64,000 nt of DNA, taken from the NCBI GenBank assembly GCA_030549775.1, contig CM060176.1:95719815-95783814 (forward strand). The letters are read 5' to 3'. Positions 1-11,777 of this stretch are shown in pieces. Each line of letters begins with the position of its first letter. Position 1 is the first letter of the stretch. The notes below the pieces were generated by a model. That model was not told the DNA's origin and ran no database searches. It saw nothing but the letters and a program-made list of their open reading frames with translations. Source of the DNA: Tamarix chinensis (taxonomy: Eukaryota > Streptophyta > Magnoliopsida > Caryophyllales > Tamaricaceae). Position numbers and translations under genes: made by a program.

Positions 1-744
1 GAGTTGTATTTAGAGCTTCTTTCTCTATAATACATACTTCTTTCTCTCTCTAAAATTTCTCTCTTGAGTTCTCTTGTGAAGTGTGCAGAGTTGTGCTCTC
101 AAAGACATCTTTTTGTGTAAGTATTGAATACACTTGAGGGAGGAAGTCTAAATTAGTCTCTTAAGGAGTGAGAAAAGACTAAGGACGTACATATCTAGAC
201 TCGGTGAATAATTTGGTGTGTGATAACATGCTCTTGATCTTTAAAAATTCCATGAAGATCAACATAAGGTTTCCATAGTTAGATCAATATTTATTTATGA
301 TTTCAATATTTTTTTAGTGCTTGAAAAATATTATACTCTTATGCTTGTAGATATAATCATCAATAGATCAACATCCAACCATGCCTTTACTAAGTGAAAT
401 AAACCCTTCTTCAACAATATGAGGAGTTTAACTTAAACTCATAAGAATGTACGAAAGAAAATCCTATAAGAACATATCTCAATCATACTCTGTGGAGTGT
501 ATAATGCATGCACCCAAGTAATCATTACATGTTAAACTTATTTTTTTAGAAAAAACATAAGTTAATTTTGATTCAATTAACATTACTCATACATTAAAGG
601 GATTTAAAGTGCATGCATCAATTAGAAGGCTACTCATTTAACAATTCAAACCTAGTTTATCTGAATGAAACTTATACCATGTGAAAAAAAATTCATCAGT
701 GCTGATAATAAAATCGGCATCAAAACAACTAGATTTTGGTAGGT
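1..744. other. AT-rich stretch, no gene seen
   Basis: I see no coding exon, RNA gene or repeat boundary that I can support here. The stretch lies upstream of the RPA-like pseudogene and may be its decayed 5' part, but no RPA-like peptide could be read with confidence before about 745. Confidence 0.4.
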
Positions 745-1262
745 AATTTACTTTATGACAAACACTAAATTTTATCAGAGGATGGACATTTTCCCAAAGC
801 ATCTATATCAAAATTTCCAATTTTAGGCTCTACCAACAACTACTATTTCTATACTTATTGGTAAGGTCATTTATCAACTCTAAATAATATATTCTAAAAA
901 TCTATAGTTAACATCATTCAAGCTATGACAGATGTTATTGGAAAGGTAGTGACCATGAACAACATACAAAAAAATAAAATTTATAGATAAATGAAAAATC
1001 ATATTGACTTTGTTATTGAAGAATCAAGGTAAGTACATGTCAAAATAGACAAATGTATACTCACATAAACATCAATAACGATAGAGCATATTTTGTAGGT
1101 AGAACGTAGTTGAATGTATACTATGGGATGACTTTGTTATAGAGATAGACATTCATGTCAAAAAATCAAGACCAGAGGCTGTTTACATCATATTGCAGTT
1201 TAAAAAAGTTAAAATATTTAGAGGTGAAAATAATATTCATATTCTAATTATATTGATATGTA
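745..1262 (+). pseudogene. RPA70-like (replication protein A large subunit) pseudogene, DBD-B part
   Basis: Short exon-like blocks match the single-strand DNA-binding OB fold B of plant RPA1-like proteins. One block reads TDVIGKVVTMN near 927-960. After an intron-like gap ending in TTTTGTAG (1091-1098), a second reads LWDDFVIEID, then ILQFKKVKIFRGE near 1190-1235. Stops and frame changes break the gene. RPA-like genes of this kind are common passengers of plant Helitrons, and a Helitron helicase pseudogene lies downstream on the same strand. Intron-like gaps with GT/AG edges argue against a processed (mRNA-derived) copy. The rest of the protein resumes beyond the LTR inserted at 1389. The family call is from recognisable motifs; Helitron origin is inference. 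Confidence 0.6.
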
Positions 1263-2517
1263 CATGAAAAGTATGATCAATGCCTTTCATTCATACAAAT
1301 CAAGTAAGACTAACCAACACTTGGAATGTCACTAAAATTATCATGAACAAGGAAGATTAACAAAATTAAGACTATGCAAATGAGTATATGAAATGCCCCG
1401 AAATTTTCTAATTTTAAATATTATATTTAAATAAGGTTGTATTTAAAATTTTAATTTAATAAATTATTTTATTAAAATAAAAGGAAATTTATTAGGGCAA
1501 TTTAATAAGAAACTTTTTATAAATAGGTCGAGTAAAGGAAATTTTGGTATAATACCTAATTAAGGATTTTAATTTGGGAAATTATTTAAATAAATTATTT
1601 TATTCAAATTAAGAAAGATAAAATAGTTTCAAATTAATTTTAATTTTATAAATAATTAAATTAAATAAAATTTGAGTGATTATTATATTAAAATGGAATT
1701 TTGGAAAAATCCTTTAAAAAACCTATTTTAGCCTAAAAAGGGATTTAAAATTTATTTTATTTAAATATTATTAATTTTAAATATCCTAAATATTCAGATT
1801 TGTTCAATTGGACCCAACCTAATTATTTCTCTTTTCCTTTTTCCCTTTTTCCTTTTCTTTTATTTTCCTTTTTCTTTCCTTTTCTTTCTTTTTCTTCTTC
1901 TTCGCCGAATTGGGCCTGTTGCGCGGCCCAATTCCCATTCTTCTTTCCTTTCCTTCATCTCGGCCCGGCCCGCGCGTTGTCGCCGCCCTCCCTCTCTCCA
2001 CGCAGCGTATTACTTATTCTTGCTCTCGAACGCTGCGTTTGACTTTCATTCTTTTTACTGTTGCGCGCCAGCCCCCGGAACGCCGTTCCTTATCCTTTTT
2101 ACACCTAAAACTCGTCATTCTATTTAAACGGCATAACCCTTGCGCCCGACCAGCCCGGTCTCTTCTTCTTTTCTCCCTTCCTTTCTGCGCCGAACCGCCG
2201 GTCTAGCCTCCCCCATCTTCTTCTTCCTCCTCCCGCCCGATGCCATAACCGCCAGCTTACTCTTCTCCCCGAAAATGGTGCCGCCGGCCACACGTGGCGT
2301 GACCGGCATTTCTCCCACCCAATTTCTTCCTCTCGACACACCCTTCCATTTGAATTGCCCCACTCTCCATTTCTTCCCCACGTTTGCCCCCATTTTCCTC
2401 TCGAAGGTCGGGCAAAATTTTGAATTTGTGCCGCCCGACCAACGGCAAAACCAACCCATTTTCCCACCGAAATTGATCTTCTGGTAACCTCCACAACCTG
2501 AGACTACCTTCCACTAC

Positions 2518-2525
2518 TATAAATA
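2518..2525 (+). promoter_or_regulatory. TATA box of LTR A
   Basis: TATAAATA sits about 1.13 kb into the LTR, directly after the GC-rich part and before a C/T-rich leader. Related boxes occur at the matching place in C, D and E on the minus strand. It would mark the U3/R border, with transcription starting about 30 bp downstream. Confidence 0.6.
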
Positions 2526-3072
2526 CCCCACATTTGGCCTAAAATCGAGTTTCCTTTTTCCCGAAACCCTAAGTACCAGTCTGTGCTCCACCTTGACTTT
2601 AGACGCCTCGTTCTCCTCCGATACCCAATATCGTCGCCTCTTCTCACTCCCAATCTCTTCCCTGAAACACCCTCTAATTAACTAAACCATCTACGACCTT
2701 CGATTCACCTTGTACAAGCCTCCATAATCGTGTAAAGTTGACTAGTTATCTCGCCAGAAAATTTCACCCCGAGACCTTGAAACGCCAGCCACCACCACAT
2801 CCGCCGCTTTTACCACCTCCCAAGCCAACCAATAACTCCTTATAAGGCTCCTCCACCGACCCATAAAATTATTTTATTTTTCTCCTCCCCTCTCACCCCT
2901 TTTTCTTCATTTTTAACCCTCTTAGATTCATTTTCCGGCCACCTCCGGGAACCACCGCCGGTTCCACCTACATCCTCCGACTCAAGGTGAAACCCTAGAC
3001 ATTTTAAACACTTAGTTTTGAATTATTGATAATTATTCTATTTTAACCTAAATTTTAGTGTTAATTCAACTT

Positions 3073-3665
3073 TAATTATTATTATTATTATTATTATTAT
3101 TATTGATATCGACTGTATTCTAATTTATAAATTTTTTTGACAGGTCTGGGAGTATTATTGAGTAAGATATATTATTCATCTCGGCCTTTACTTATTTAAT
3201 TAAATTTTTACATGTTTAATGTTATTATTAATACTAATATTAATATTATTATTATTAGTGTAATTATTTAGTTAATATTGTAATTATTTCAGGAGGATTA
3301 TAAACCTAAAATTTTAACTAAGTCTCGCACATTTGCTTTTTACAACTATTATTAACATGTTTAACATTATTTCTAATTATATTACTATTATTATTATCTT
3401 TATTAACTTTATATTATAAGTATATATAATATTAATATCATTATTACATTTTTGAATAGTGTTATTATTAAATGGATTGATTTTGAAAGCCACCTTGTAA
3501 TTTTAAGAATTTTGGTATTATTAATATTAATATTCTACTAATAAGAGTGTTATTAATAATGTGTTACTTTTATTATTATTATTATTATTATGATTATTAT
3601 TAGTATTAGTATTATTATTATTACTATTATTACTATTATTTCTATTACTACTATTATTGCTATTA
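3073..3665. repeat. ATT-rich microsatellite tracts in LTR A
   Basis: Repeated runs of ATT, with TATTATTAC variants, occur around 3073-3106, 3225-3260 and 3560-3665. D and E hold expanded versions at the matching place, so the tract is an inherited part of the LTR that changes length between copies. Confidence 0.8.
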
Positions 3666-4125
3666 TTACTATTTTGGTGAAGGGTAGAAACCCTTGTATC
3701 ACCACCCTTTCGAATGAAAACAATAATTTGTTTGTATTTTTAAGTAATATTTTGTATAATTAATTATTGTGTAGTATTGTTTTAATTAAAAACAAACTCT
3801 TAGAATAATTTAGAGAATAATAAAATTTTATAAGGGAGCCTAATTCTAGTATACTTTTATTTAATAGGTGAACCTAGTCAAACCCCTCAAGTGGAATAGG
3901 AGCGTGCACCAAGACCGGTGACTTTTTAGGTAAGGGTCTACTAAGGCCATTTATGTGTTTGCATGTATTATGAATATGACATGTTATGTAGTTTATGTTC
4001 GTTATTCTTATTGATTATGCATGCGATATGGTTATGAAGTTGAAGTATGTTATTATGAATGTCATGTGCCATGAAAAATATATGTGTATGCTTATGTCAT
4101 TAATGTATGACCTGAAGTGATATAT

Positions 4126-4640
4126 GAATTAGGATTTGCATGTAAAAGGATGGTACTAGGGTTTGCATGAGATGGCATGGTGCTAGGGTTTGCACGAAAA
4201 GGAATGATACTAGGGTTTGCATGGAATAGCAAGAAGTTGAAGGTGTGCATGAAATAACATAATATTAGGGTTTGCATGAATTAATGTGGAGTTAGGGTTT
4301 TGTATGTGGATTAGGGTTTCATAAAAACATGCCTACATGGAATTAATGTTGCATGGGGATCTGAGTTGCATGGAAGCATGTCTACATGGAACTAGGGTTG
4401 GCATATGAATTAGGTTTTCATGGAAGGGTGGTATATGTAAAGCTAGGGTTTGCACATGTGAGGTACGTGGAGTTAGGGTTTGCATGGGAGCGTGGTACGT
4501 GGAGATTGGGTTTGCATGGGTGCTAGGGTTTGCATGGAAGCGTGGGTCATGTGTAGTTAGGGTTTGCATGGGAGCTAAGATTTGCATGGAGTTGTGGTTT
4601 ATGTGGAGATAGGGTTTGCATGGGAGTTAGGGCTTTCATG
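4126..4640 (+). repeat. Degenerate minisatellite with TTAGGGTTTGCATG core
   Basis: At least ten imperfect copies of a roughly 25-45 bp unit built on TAGGGTTTGCATGG fill this part of LTR A. The unit contains the plant telomere heptamer (TTTAGGG) only by partial likeness and is not a telomere array. D carries a similar array in reverse (59050-59450), E only a few units (about 25600-25670), and C none that I could see. Confidence 0.7.
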
Positions 4641-4737
4641 GATTTAGTCATGCATGTTTGGGCAAATGTTTGTGAATGCCAAATGTTTTTGAATAAAATA
4701 CTTAAGACACTAATATCTTAAAGTGGAAGATTATTGA

Positions 4738-5042
4738 GCCGGGTCCAGACCGATCCACCGATCAGGAATAGTGGTTAGGGTTTTACCCTATATGTGACCG
4801 ATCCACAGGTAATAATAGTGGTTAGGACATGAGGTCCTATGTATGACCGGCCCACCGGCAATAATAGTGGGGTGACTCGAGCTCAATAAATACAAATCAA
4901 AATTGTTAAAGCTCTTAAAAGACATAAATTACTTACAGTGAAACACCATGCAAAGAGGAACCAGACCGATCCACCGGTCAGGAATAGTGGTTAGGGTTTT
5001 ACCCTATGTGTGTCCGGCCCACCGGTTACAATAGTGGGGTGT
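4738..5042 (+). repeat. Repeated CCGGT-core boxes in LTR A
   Basis: Two copies of a roughly 130-bp block occur here. Each is made of GATCCACCGGTCAGGAATAG-like and CCCACCGG...ATAGTGG-like boxes separated by short spacers. Equivalent boxes occur in D (58616-58945), E (24860-24995) and C (14160-14560), and weaker ones in the B family (7797-8180, 21840-22040). They lie downstream of the TATA box, so they should be transcribed. Confidence 0.65.
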
Positions 5043-5278
5043 TCCTGTTTTCGCATGGATTGATAAAAGGCATGGTATGAATTGACTTTTGATAAAAGGA
5101 AGATTAAATGATTAATCTGGATCTTTTTGGGCCTTATGTGTGGACTTGTTGATTATAAGTTATGGATTTTACTTTACGCTTCCGTGTATTGTATGTGTGG
5201 GTTATAATTGTATGTGATCATTATCCTACATGAAATAATGTGTTATATGCCGGCCTTAGTATTCGGTTACCTTACTCG

Positions 5279-5332
5279 GTACGTAGCGTACTGATCACCC
5301 GTTTCATGGGTGCTGCTTATTCTCACGAGCAG
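5279..5332 (+). other. Three tandem stem-loops conserved in the LTRs
   Basis: Three inverted repeats follow one another within 54 bp: GTACG-TAG-CGTAC (5279-5291), CACCC-GTTTCAT-GGGTG (5296-5312) and CTGCT-10 nt-AGCAG (5313-5332). The same order and spacing occur in E (24642-24698) and D (58315-58370) on the minus strand, and partly in the B-family tail at 62290-62344. The module is about 450 bp from the 3' end of the LTR and downstream of the TATA box, so it would be in RNA. Confidence 0.7.
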
Positions 5333-5885
5333 AAGGCCCGTCTAATTCCTTGCAGGTAGGAGATACTTACTTTGATGCTATCGATGTCTACGGGACATCA
5401 GGAGGGGCAGAGTGATAGCTGGACTGGATCAATCTTTAGAGTGACGTGGCCGTTGTCCTTTTTAAATTTATGATTCATGTTATCTTTTATTATATTTGAA
5501 TTTTCATAACAATTTTACTAAGGTTGTTTAGTTGTTATCGGGAAAAATAATAGCCGGTATTTCGAATTATGTAAGACTTACTCGTACTCTGATTTCTGTT
5601 TTTATAAATTTGAATTTGTATGGTATTACTGATAATATTTTCTTAGCCTTAGCACTTGGTACCGGAACGGTAGAAGTAAACTGGTCTGGTACTAAGTGTG
5701 GCGGTAACATCCCCAGAATTTACGGTTTTAATTTATGAGTATTGCTTTAAAAAAAAAATTTTGTGTAAATTTTGGGGTGTTACAGTATATTATTCCAACA
5801 ATTCAAACAACATTTCAATATTTTTTAAGTATAATTAATAACACTAACTGTATTCAAATGATTTAGATTTTCAACTAATAGAAAA

Positions 5886-6064
5886 ACTACTACAACAATT
5901 TGTGACACATAAGGATCTACATCATATTCTATTGACGTGGGGTTGGCAAGTGGGAATTGGCTTTTCAAAACTCTAGAGCAACTAAAAAATGAGGAGGTAT
6001 GATAAGTAATACCTACTCTAAAGCATTTTTTGGTAGAATAATTTTACAAATATAATAATCTAAA

Positions 6065-6122
<58 letters not shown>

Positions 6123-6673
6123 GCAAAAAGGAAAATTCTGGATCAAAGCATCCACAATAACAGTAGAGACTGTGGGAGACTGATATTACATTGCATGCAA
6201 AAGATTCTTCAAGAAGTTAAAAGCAAGCGGTGATAAGTTCAAGTGTGAGAAATGTAATAAATTTGAAATTAGTGGCAGTCTAAGGTATAAGGTACAAATC
6301 AAAGTAGTTGATGACACAAATAATGTCCCATTGCTAATGTGGGATAGATAGTGCAAGGAACTAATAGGAAAATCTACAAAGGAATTGAGGGATGATAATG
6401 TAAAGGTAACTTATAAAATAAATCATCTCAATTATTATTTAAATACAGTTGTCATTTTTAATGCAATTCGGCATTTTTCTATTAGTTTAGATGTTACATG
6501 AAGGTCTACTAAGGGAACTTGAAACCATGGTGGATACATCAATACTCTTTCTTGTGCACATTAAGGATACCATTATGGGATTCCACACAATAATTAAGGT
6601 TACAACATGCCATGCTTTAGTTACTAAGTATGATAGACCAAGAATGTTTAACAACCATATTAGTTCACTTTAA
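5886..6673 (+). pseudogene. RPA70-like pseudogene, DBD-C and C-terminal part
   Basis: This continues the RPA-like gene beyond LTR A. At 6130-6407 the frame shows the C-terminal OB fold with its zinc ribbon: YYIACKRF, then FKCEKCNK, then YKVQIKVVDDTNNVPLL and ELIGKSTKELRD. The usual second cysteine of the first CxxC pair is Phe here (CKRF), and stops occur after VGD and after MWDR. A further block at 6491-6673 reads ELETMVDTSILFLVHIKDT, as expected for the end of this domain. An (AT)25 tract lies in an intron-like gap. Loss of a zinc ligand and the stops make it non-functional. It belongs with 745-1262 and probably with the downstream helicase in an old Helitron. Confidence 0.65.
6069..6118. 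repeat. (AT)25 microsatellite
   Basis: An uninterrupted AT dinucleotide run of 50 bp. It sits in an intron-like gap of the RPA-like pseudogene. Confidence 0.95.
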
Positions 6674-7176
6674 AATACTAGGATAATGAAACATTAAATC
6701 ATTATCATATTTAAATATTTGATCATAACAAATTAAATTATTAACTTAGGATTTTGACATTTTATGAAAAGATAACATAAACAAAGTGGAAGGGAAGGTA
6801 ACTAAAGCAAAGAAAAAAAACCATAAAAAAATTATTCAATTCATTGTATACCATAATAATAATGGCATTTTTCTTTTAAAGGTTATATCACAAACTGATG
6901 AGATCACAACACTTAACAAATAATAGGACACTACATCAACAAAAGTAATAAATGTGGAAATAGAGAAGAGAGAAAAGAGAAACATGGATAGAGATCTCTC
7001 ATTAACTATTCATATGAAGAAAACAAGGGCAATCTTCAAGAATGAACAATTGTGAATTCAATTTATATTTAATTCTCATGTAAAGACTAGCCTTTTGATG
7101 TTCAATGTATGCTATAAACTAAATTGAGATCTACCATTTTCTTTTGGTTATGTAGTGATACCTTAAGTGGTATAAT
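6674..7176. other. AT-rich flank of RPA-like pseudogene
   Basis: No domain or repeat boundary is recognised. It is probably the decayed 3' flank of the RPA-like gene and forms the left host flank of element B1. Its last five bases before B1 (7177-7181) are the TSD GTTGT. Confidence 0.4.
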
Positions 7177-7181
7177 GTTGT

Positions 7182-9941
7182 TGTAACTCCCTAAATTTTA
7201 CTTCTAAAAATTTTTCTTTTAGTAGAAGTGTATTATCAAAATAGTTAGGTGTTATCGTTGTACTCGACATAAATATGGCTTACCATACAATCCTTATGTC
7301 AAATACAAGGTAAAATAGTTAAGACTTAAAACATGATAAACAAAGAATAAGAGAACCATAAACATAAAAAGTTTAAAGGTTAACTATGAGTTAAATATCA
7401 AAATACATCAAAAGGGATCCCATGGAACCAAGAGTCTAAAAAAGTATGAAAGTAAATGATAACCACATGATAATGTGATTTTACGCTTAACCCCAATATA
7501 TGAGTCACTACTCCACACTTTATGCATCACATGCAACAAAATCATTCAAAGGATCCTCATCGACCTACACAAAAATATTTAGGTCATCTGTTTGTAGGAA
7601 TGAGTAGCACCCATAAAAAAGGATGATTAGTATGATACATATTAAGGAAGGTAACTATATAGTTGAAGTAAGGGTACAAAAGAGAAAAAGAATATATGAT
7701 ATTTATTAATAAAGAGATGCAAGGTAAATACTGATTCCATAACTCATTATTAAATGTAAAAAATATCCATACTTTTATTTAGTTGAATTCAAGGACCCCC
7801 CCACTATTCTTAATTCGATAGAACGGACTGAAGCACCTACCAAGGAATAATAAGCATGAGACACTATTATTCTCCAGTGAAACTAGCCCAAAATATACCA
7901 TAAAAACTTGTGGAACGGTATGAAGGACCTCTTTGGGAAGAAACACCTAAGATACTATTATCGTCCAATGGAACGGATGCAACACCTTAGTCTTGACTTA
8001 TGTAGTCTTCCACTCTAAGTGATAAATGTCTTATTCTTTAATTACTTATATCAGAATCATATTGTCATTCACATTGAGTTCAGGGCTCCACTATTCTTAA
8101 TCTAGTAAAATGTGTTAATACACCTCTCAGGGCAGAATAAACCTAAGTTATTATTATCATTCAATGGAATGGACACACAATACTTTAGCCTAACTCACAT
8201 GATCTTCCAATTTAATTGATTAGCGCCTTATTCTTAATTTTTTTTATATCAAGATCATCATGTAATACTAATGTAGATATGCATAATACATAATTGAAAA
8301 CATGTAAGGCACTATCACATAGTTATGGAGGCATTTCCTAAGAAAAAATGTCATAATTTTGCTAATAAATCCTAATTTCACATTATAAGCATAACCTCTT
8401 CCATACTAATAATTTATCCACCAATTTTAATACACCATCAAATATTATTATTATCAATATATATAAAAATCAAGGTCTAAATTTAATGTCTTACACATAC
8501 GATAACAACCCTATCTTTAGAGTTACTATTCACAATACCTACAAAACCCTAATTACACAAGTTAGGAATAAATTTTTCCATAAGACTTATATAATAACCA
8601 AATTTAATATACATGAATGAAATTTCAATATTCACAACATATCCAAAAATCAAGGTCTAACTCCAACATATTACACATACGATAATAATATCGTCTTTAG
8701 GGTCATTATTCTCAATTTAAGTCATTTTCTTATTTTACTTAGACTTTGGCCATTATAGTTAATTCAAAATTTTCACATGATATTATTAAAATGTTTTAAA
8801 CCATATAAAACCTTAAAATATGAAAATTTCCATATTAAACTTATATTGACCAAAATATCCTTAAGGATGCCAAAATACTTAAATTTTACAAAAACCTTAC
8901 ATGTCTAAATTATTATTTTTAATTTCTTAATTTATTACATTACCATAAATTTTAACTATATTTGTTTCCAACTTACCATAATTTATCAAACCCACATTAC
9001 AATACTTTATATAATACTAATTCACTTAGGATTTACAACACACTAACTGCCGTAATAATATCATATAAGCAAATGCTTTCTCATCTTGCTCATTTTCCAT
9101 CATATGATACCACATTATCACATAAAAACATTAGTGACATTACATTATCAATATCATAAAACCAAAAATGTGATTTCACACAAGGTATACAAAACATTCC
9201 AAAATTTCCTAACTACGGTATGTATTCTTACCAAAAAGGGCACATATCTCTAAGCACATAAGCCTAACCTGGCTCCTCTAAGATCTCTAGAAAATCACCA
9301 TAGAACTTAAGAATACAATCTAAAGAAAATTTAAGGTAAATGAAGGTGGAAATGAGGATAACTGAAATAAGTGGAGAAGCTTGGGTTGCTTGGGAGTATG
9401 ATGGTGCTAAGGTGTAACTAGATGGGAGACATGGTTGTGCCAAAGGGAAAATTCAAAGGTGTAAGATCAAAGCATGCAGTGCATGCATGGGTTTAGAGGG
9501 AGGAACATGCATAGACGAGGGGTAAAGGGTGTGTATAGTTATGCATAAAGAGCATGGGTGAGAAGAAAGGAAAACATGGGCTATGAGTGAAATCATGTGT
9601 GGGTTGTGCGAGAGATGCATGAATGGCATGTGAAAGGGCCAACAGTCATGAACCTTAAGGAAAACAAAATATAGCATGATGGGGAGAGGTAAAAAGAGAT
9701 GGCGTGGTGTGGTGATGGTTGGGTGACGACAAGGGGGAACGATAGGGAAGTAGAGGTGGTTGGTTCTCTAAGTAAACAATGGTGTTTAGTGGTTAGTGGT
9801 GTCAAATGGTGGTGGTGGTGTATGACGGTGATGAGAAAAGTAGGAAAGGAAGGAGGAGAAGGAGGGTGTTTGGGTGGTGATGCTTCACAGAAATGGAGGG
9901 AGTTATTTGAGATAATAAATGACGTGAGGATATATAATGGA

Positions 9942-9975
<34 letters not shown>

Positions 9976-10508
9976 AGGGGGGGTGTGCATGGTGAGTGAC
10001 AAAGAAGGGGAGGTACAAATGCAAGGTAAGGCATGATCATCGAAGAATTTTTGGTTTGAATTTTCAATAGGGCACATCCCTTGAGATGTGGGAGGTGATG
10101 GTGGTGATGATGAAGGTAAGATAAGTAGGTTTGGGGTGTAAGCATGACATAAGGTATTTGGTCGGGAGAAGAGAAAATCACATAGGGATAGAAGGAGGAG
10201 GAGGAGGAAACTGGAAGGAGAAAAAGGAAAAAAAAAACAAAAAGGAGGAAAAGAAAATAAGTTAGTAGGGTTATGATTAGAATTATATTAAAAATTTAGA
10301 TTAGAAAATTAGGGTAAAATTAATTATCAGCAATCCAAGGTTAGGTTTAGGTTAAAAATATTAATGACCAAGAATAAATATTAGGATTAGGTTTAGATTT
10401 AGGATTAATAAATTAGAGTAAGGTAGAAATATCAGTTCCCCGAGGTTAAAATGAGGTAAGGATATTAATTGCTTGGGATTAGGGTTAGATAAAATTCGAG
10501 GTATTACA
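7182..10508 (-). mobile_element. B1: B-family LTR (Tekay/Del-like), 3.3 kb
   Basis: Read on the minus strand this LTR starts TGTAATACCTCG at 10508, has a TATATAT box near 9934, and ends GGGAGTTACA at 7182. Minus orientation is supported by the flanking sequence at 10509, which reads like the end of a gypsy internal region (a purine-rich tract just before TGTAATACC). It shares overall plan with the A family, including CCACTATT boxes at 7797-8180 and a diverged hairpin module near 7590-7650, but differs in most of its sequence. It is the 3' LTR of the fragment at 10509-11636. A (GA)n run lies at 9954-9978. Sibling copies are the pieces from 12300 to 23517 and at 56479-57607 plus 62189-62763. 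Confidence 0.75.
9930..9938 (-). promoter_or_regulatory. TATA box of the B1 LTR
   Basis: On the minus strand this reads TTATATAT, about 570 bp into the LTR. The B3 copy has a similar TATATATA at the corresponding place (near 57197). Confidence 0.5.
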
Positions 10509-11636
10509 TCATTGACCCCTTAAAAAAGACTTTACTCCTAAAGTCAACAAGTCAAGGTTAGGTAATAAAAGAAGGATGATGTAAGGGAAGGTGATCTAGG
10601 GGTGAATTATAGGGATGTTAATACTATGCTAGTGGGTACTACCCTTTTAAAAAGGGACTTCGTCCTTGAATTCCACACTACACTACTCAAAACACGCACA
10701 AGGATCCACAAGGCACCCAAAGGAGAAACTACCATCTTAAAAACGGGAAACCCTACTAATATGATAACCAACTAAGGAAGAGGTAGCACACTAGAAGGAA
10801 AAACATTGGAATCTAGCACATGATCATGTGCTTATGCTTGAATGGCCAAATGCATTGCTCCAAACGTTGTATCATGCTGAACTAGATGCTACTGGGTAGC
10901 TAGTTCTGAAGAATACACTTGAGACCTCTAAACTTCATCATAGGGAATTCTATAACACTCAAAAGCTCTTGTGCCTGAACTGACCACAATTTCGGCACCA
11001 AATCAAATTTTCCATATAATCCTTTCCTGGATGATCTCATCTACAACAATGGTAATGGTAGATCCAAATCAATCCTTGACTACATCCACTATGAAAACCA
11101 CTATGACTGCTCTAATGTTGCCCAATAGTCCGATGTTGAAGACTTGAACACTGTTACCATGATGCCGAGTCGTTCCCTTGGAATCTTACACCTTGGGGTT
11201 TCTCTTGCTCAAAATTGAAGTAAGATTCTGGACCAAAATGGTAGCAACACATGCCCTCTCATATAATATAGCCAAGTCGCGGAAGACAATTGCACTTATC
11301 ATCTTTTGGATACTGAAGTTAAGTCCTTACTCAAATTGGAAGATAACAATAGCCTTGCTAGCTGCCATACCTAGGGCAAACATCATAAATTCAGTAAATT
11401 ACACATAATACTCACATACCGACAAATATTGTCGAGTTAACCACATGAACTCTTAACATCAGTAGTCCCCCCAAAACATGAAAACCTACCCACCAGGTAT
11501 CTCCTAGTCCTCGAATAAAATATGCATCTCTACTTGCCTTTCAATCTTTTCGGCAATCAACTACCTTGAACATCTTATAAAAGTCTTGAATCTAACCTTC
11601 TAGGAAAATAGGGTCTTCTTCTTCAGATTAGGATTG
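10509..11636 (-). pseudogene. Gypsy gag remnant with zinc knuckle, internal part of B1
   Basis: On the minus strand the reading goes from gag to the end of the internal region. A block near 11380-11440 reads EFMWLTRQYLSV, and FTEFMMFA follows near 11340-11400, as in gag capsid regions of Tekay/Del-type chromoviruses. A CCHC zinc knuckle is visible near 10985-11010: CRNCGQFRHKSF, then a one-base shift before the final Cys. Protease, reverse transcriptase, RNase H and integrase are missing. Near 10640-10670 and again at 10515-10555 the minus strand shows purine-rich tracts like the end of gypsy pol just before a 3' LTR; two such tails suggest a small duplication. Frameshifts and stops are many. 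Confidence 0.6.
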
Positions 11637-11772
11637 TATGTTAATATAGACTTATCATGTTTTAAGTTTTAACTATTTTTCCTTGTATTTGATGTAAGGA
11701 TGGTATGGTGAGCTAGACTTATATTGAGTATGACAATAACACCCAACTATTTTGATAATTTGGGGTGTTATA
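11637..11772 (+). mobile_element. B-family LTR 3' tail, inverted relative to the B1 LTR
   Basis: About 135 bp match the outer edge of the B1 LTR (7182-7330) in inverted orientation, ending GGGGTGTTATA. The following five bases GTTGT (11773-11777) equal the five bases before 7182. The B1 unit thus has inward-facing LTR 3' ends on both sides. See findings. Confidence 0.6.
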
Positions 11773-11777
11773 GTTGT

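Larger units (their letters stand above)
1389..5784 (+). mobile_element. A-family solo LTR (Ty3/gypsy, Tekay/Del-like), 4.4 kb
   Basis: The 4396-bp unit begins TGAAATGCCCCG and ends GGGGTGTTACA. It is flanked by a perfect 5-bp target duplication GTATA (1384-1388 and 5785-5789), as expected for a solo LTR made by recombination between the two LTRs of an inserted retrotransposon. Orientation is set by the TATAAATA box at 2518. In order it holds an AT-rich 5' edge, a pyrimidine-rich tract (about 1825-1905), a GC-rich upstream region, the TATA box, ATT microsatellites, a TTAGGG-containing minisatellite, boxes with a CCGGT core, and a three-hairpin module. No protein is encoded. Elements D and E are the same family in the opposite orientation; C is a more distant relative. 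It interrupts the RPA-like pseudogene. Confidence 0.85.

Noticed and set aside
9593..10024. 143-codon ORF rich in His, Ser and Leu
   Set aside because: Lies in the B1 LTR leader and a GA/CT repeat; no domain and not kept in B3.
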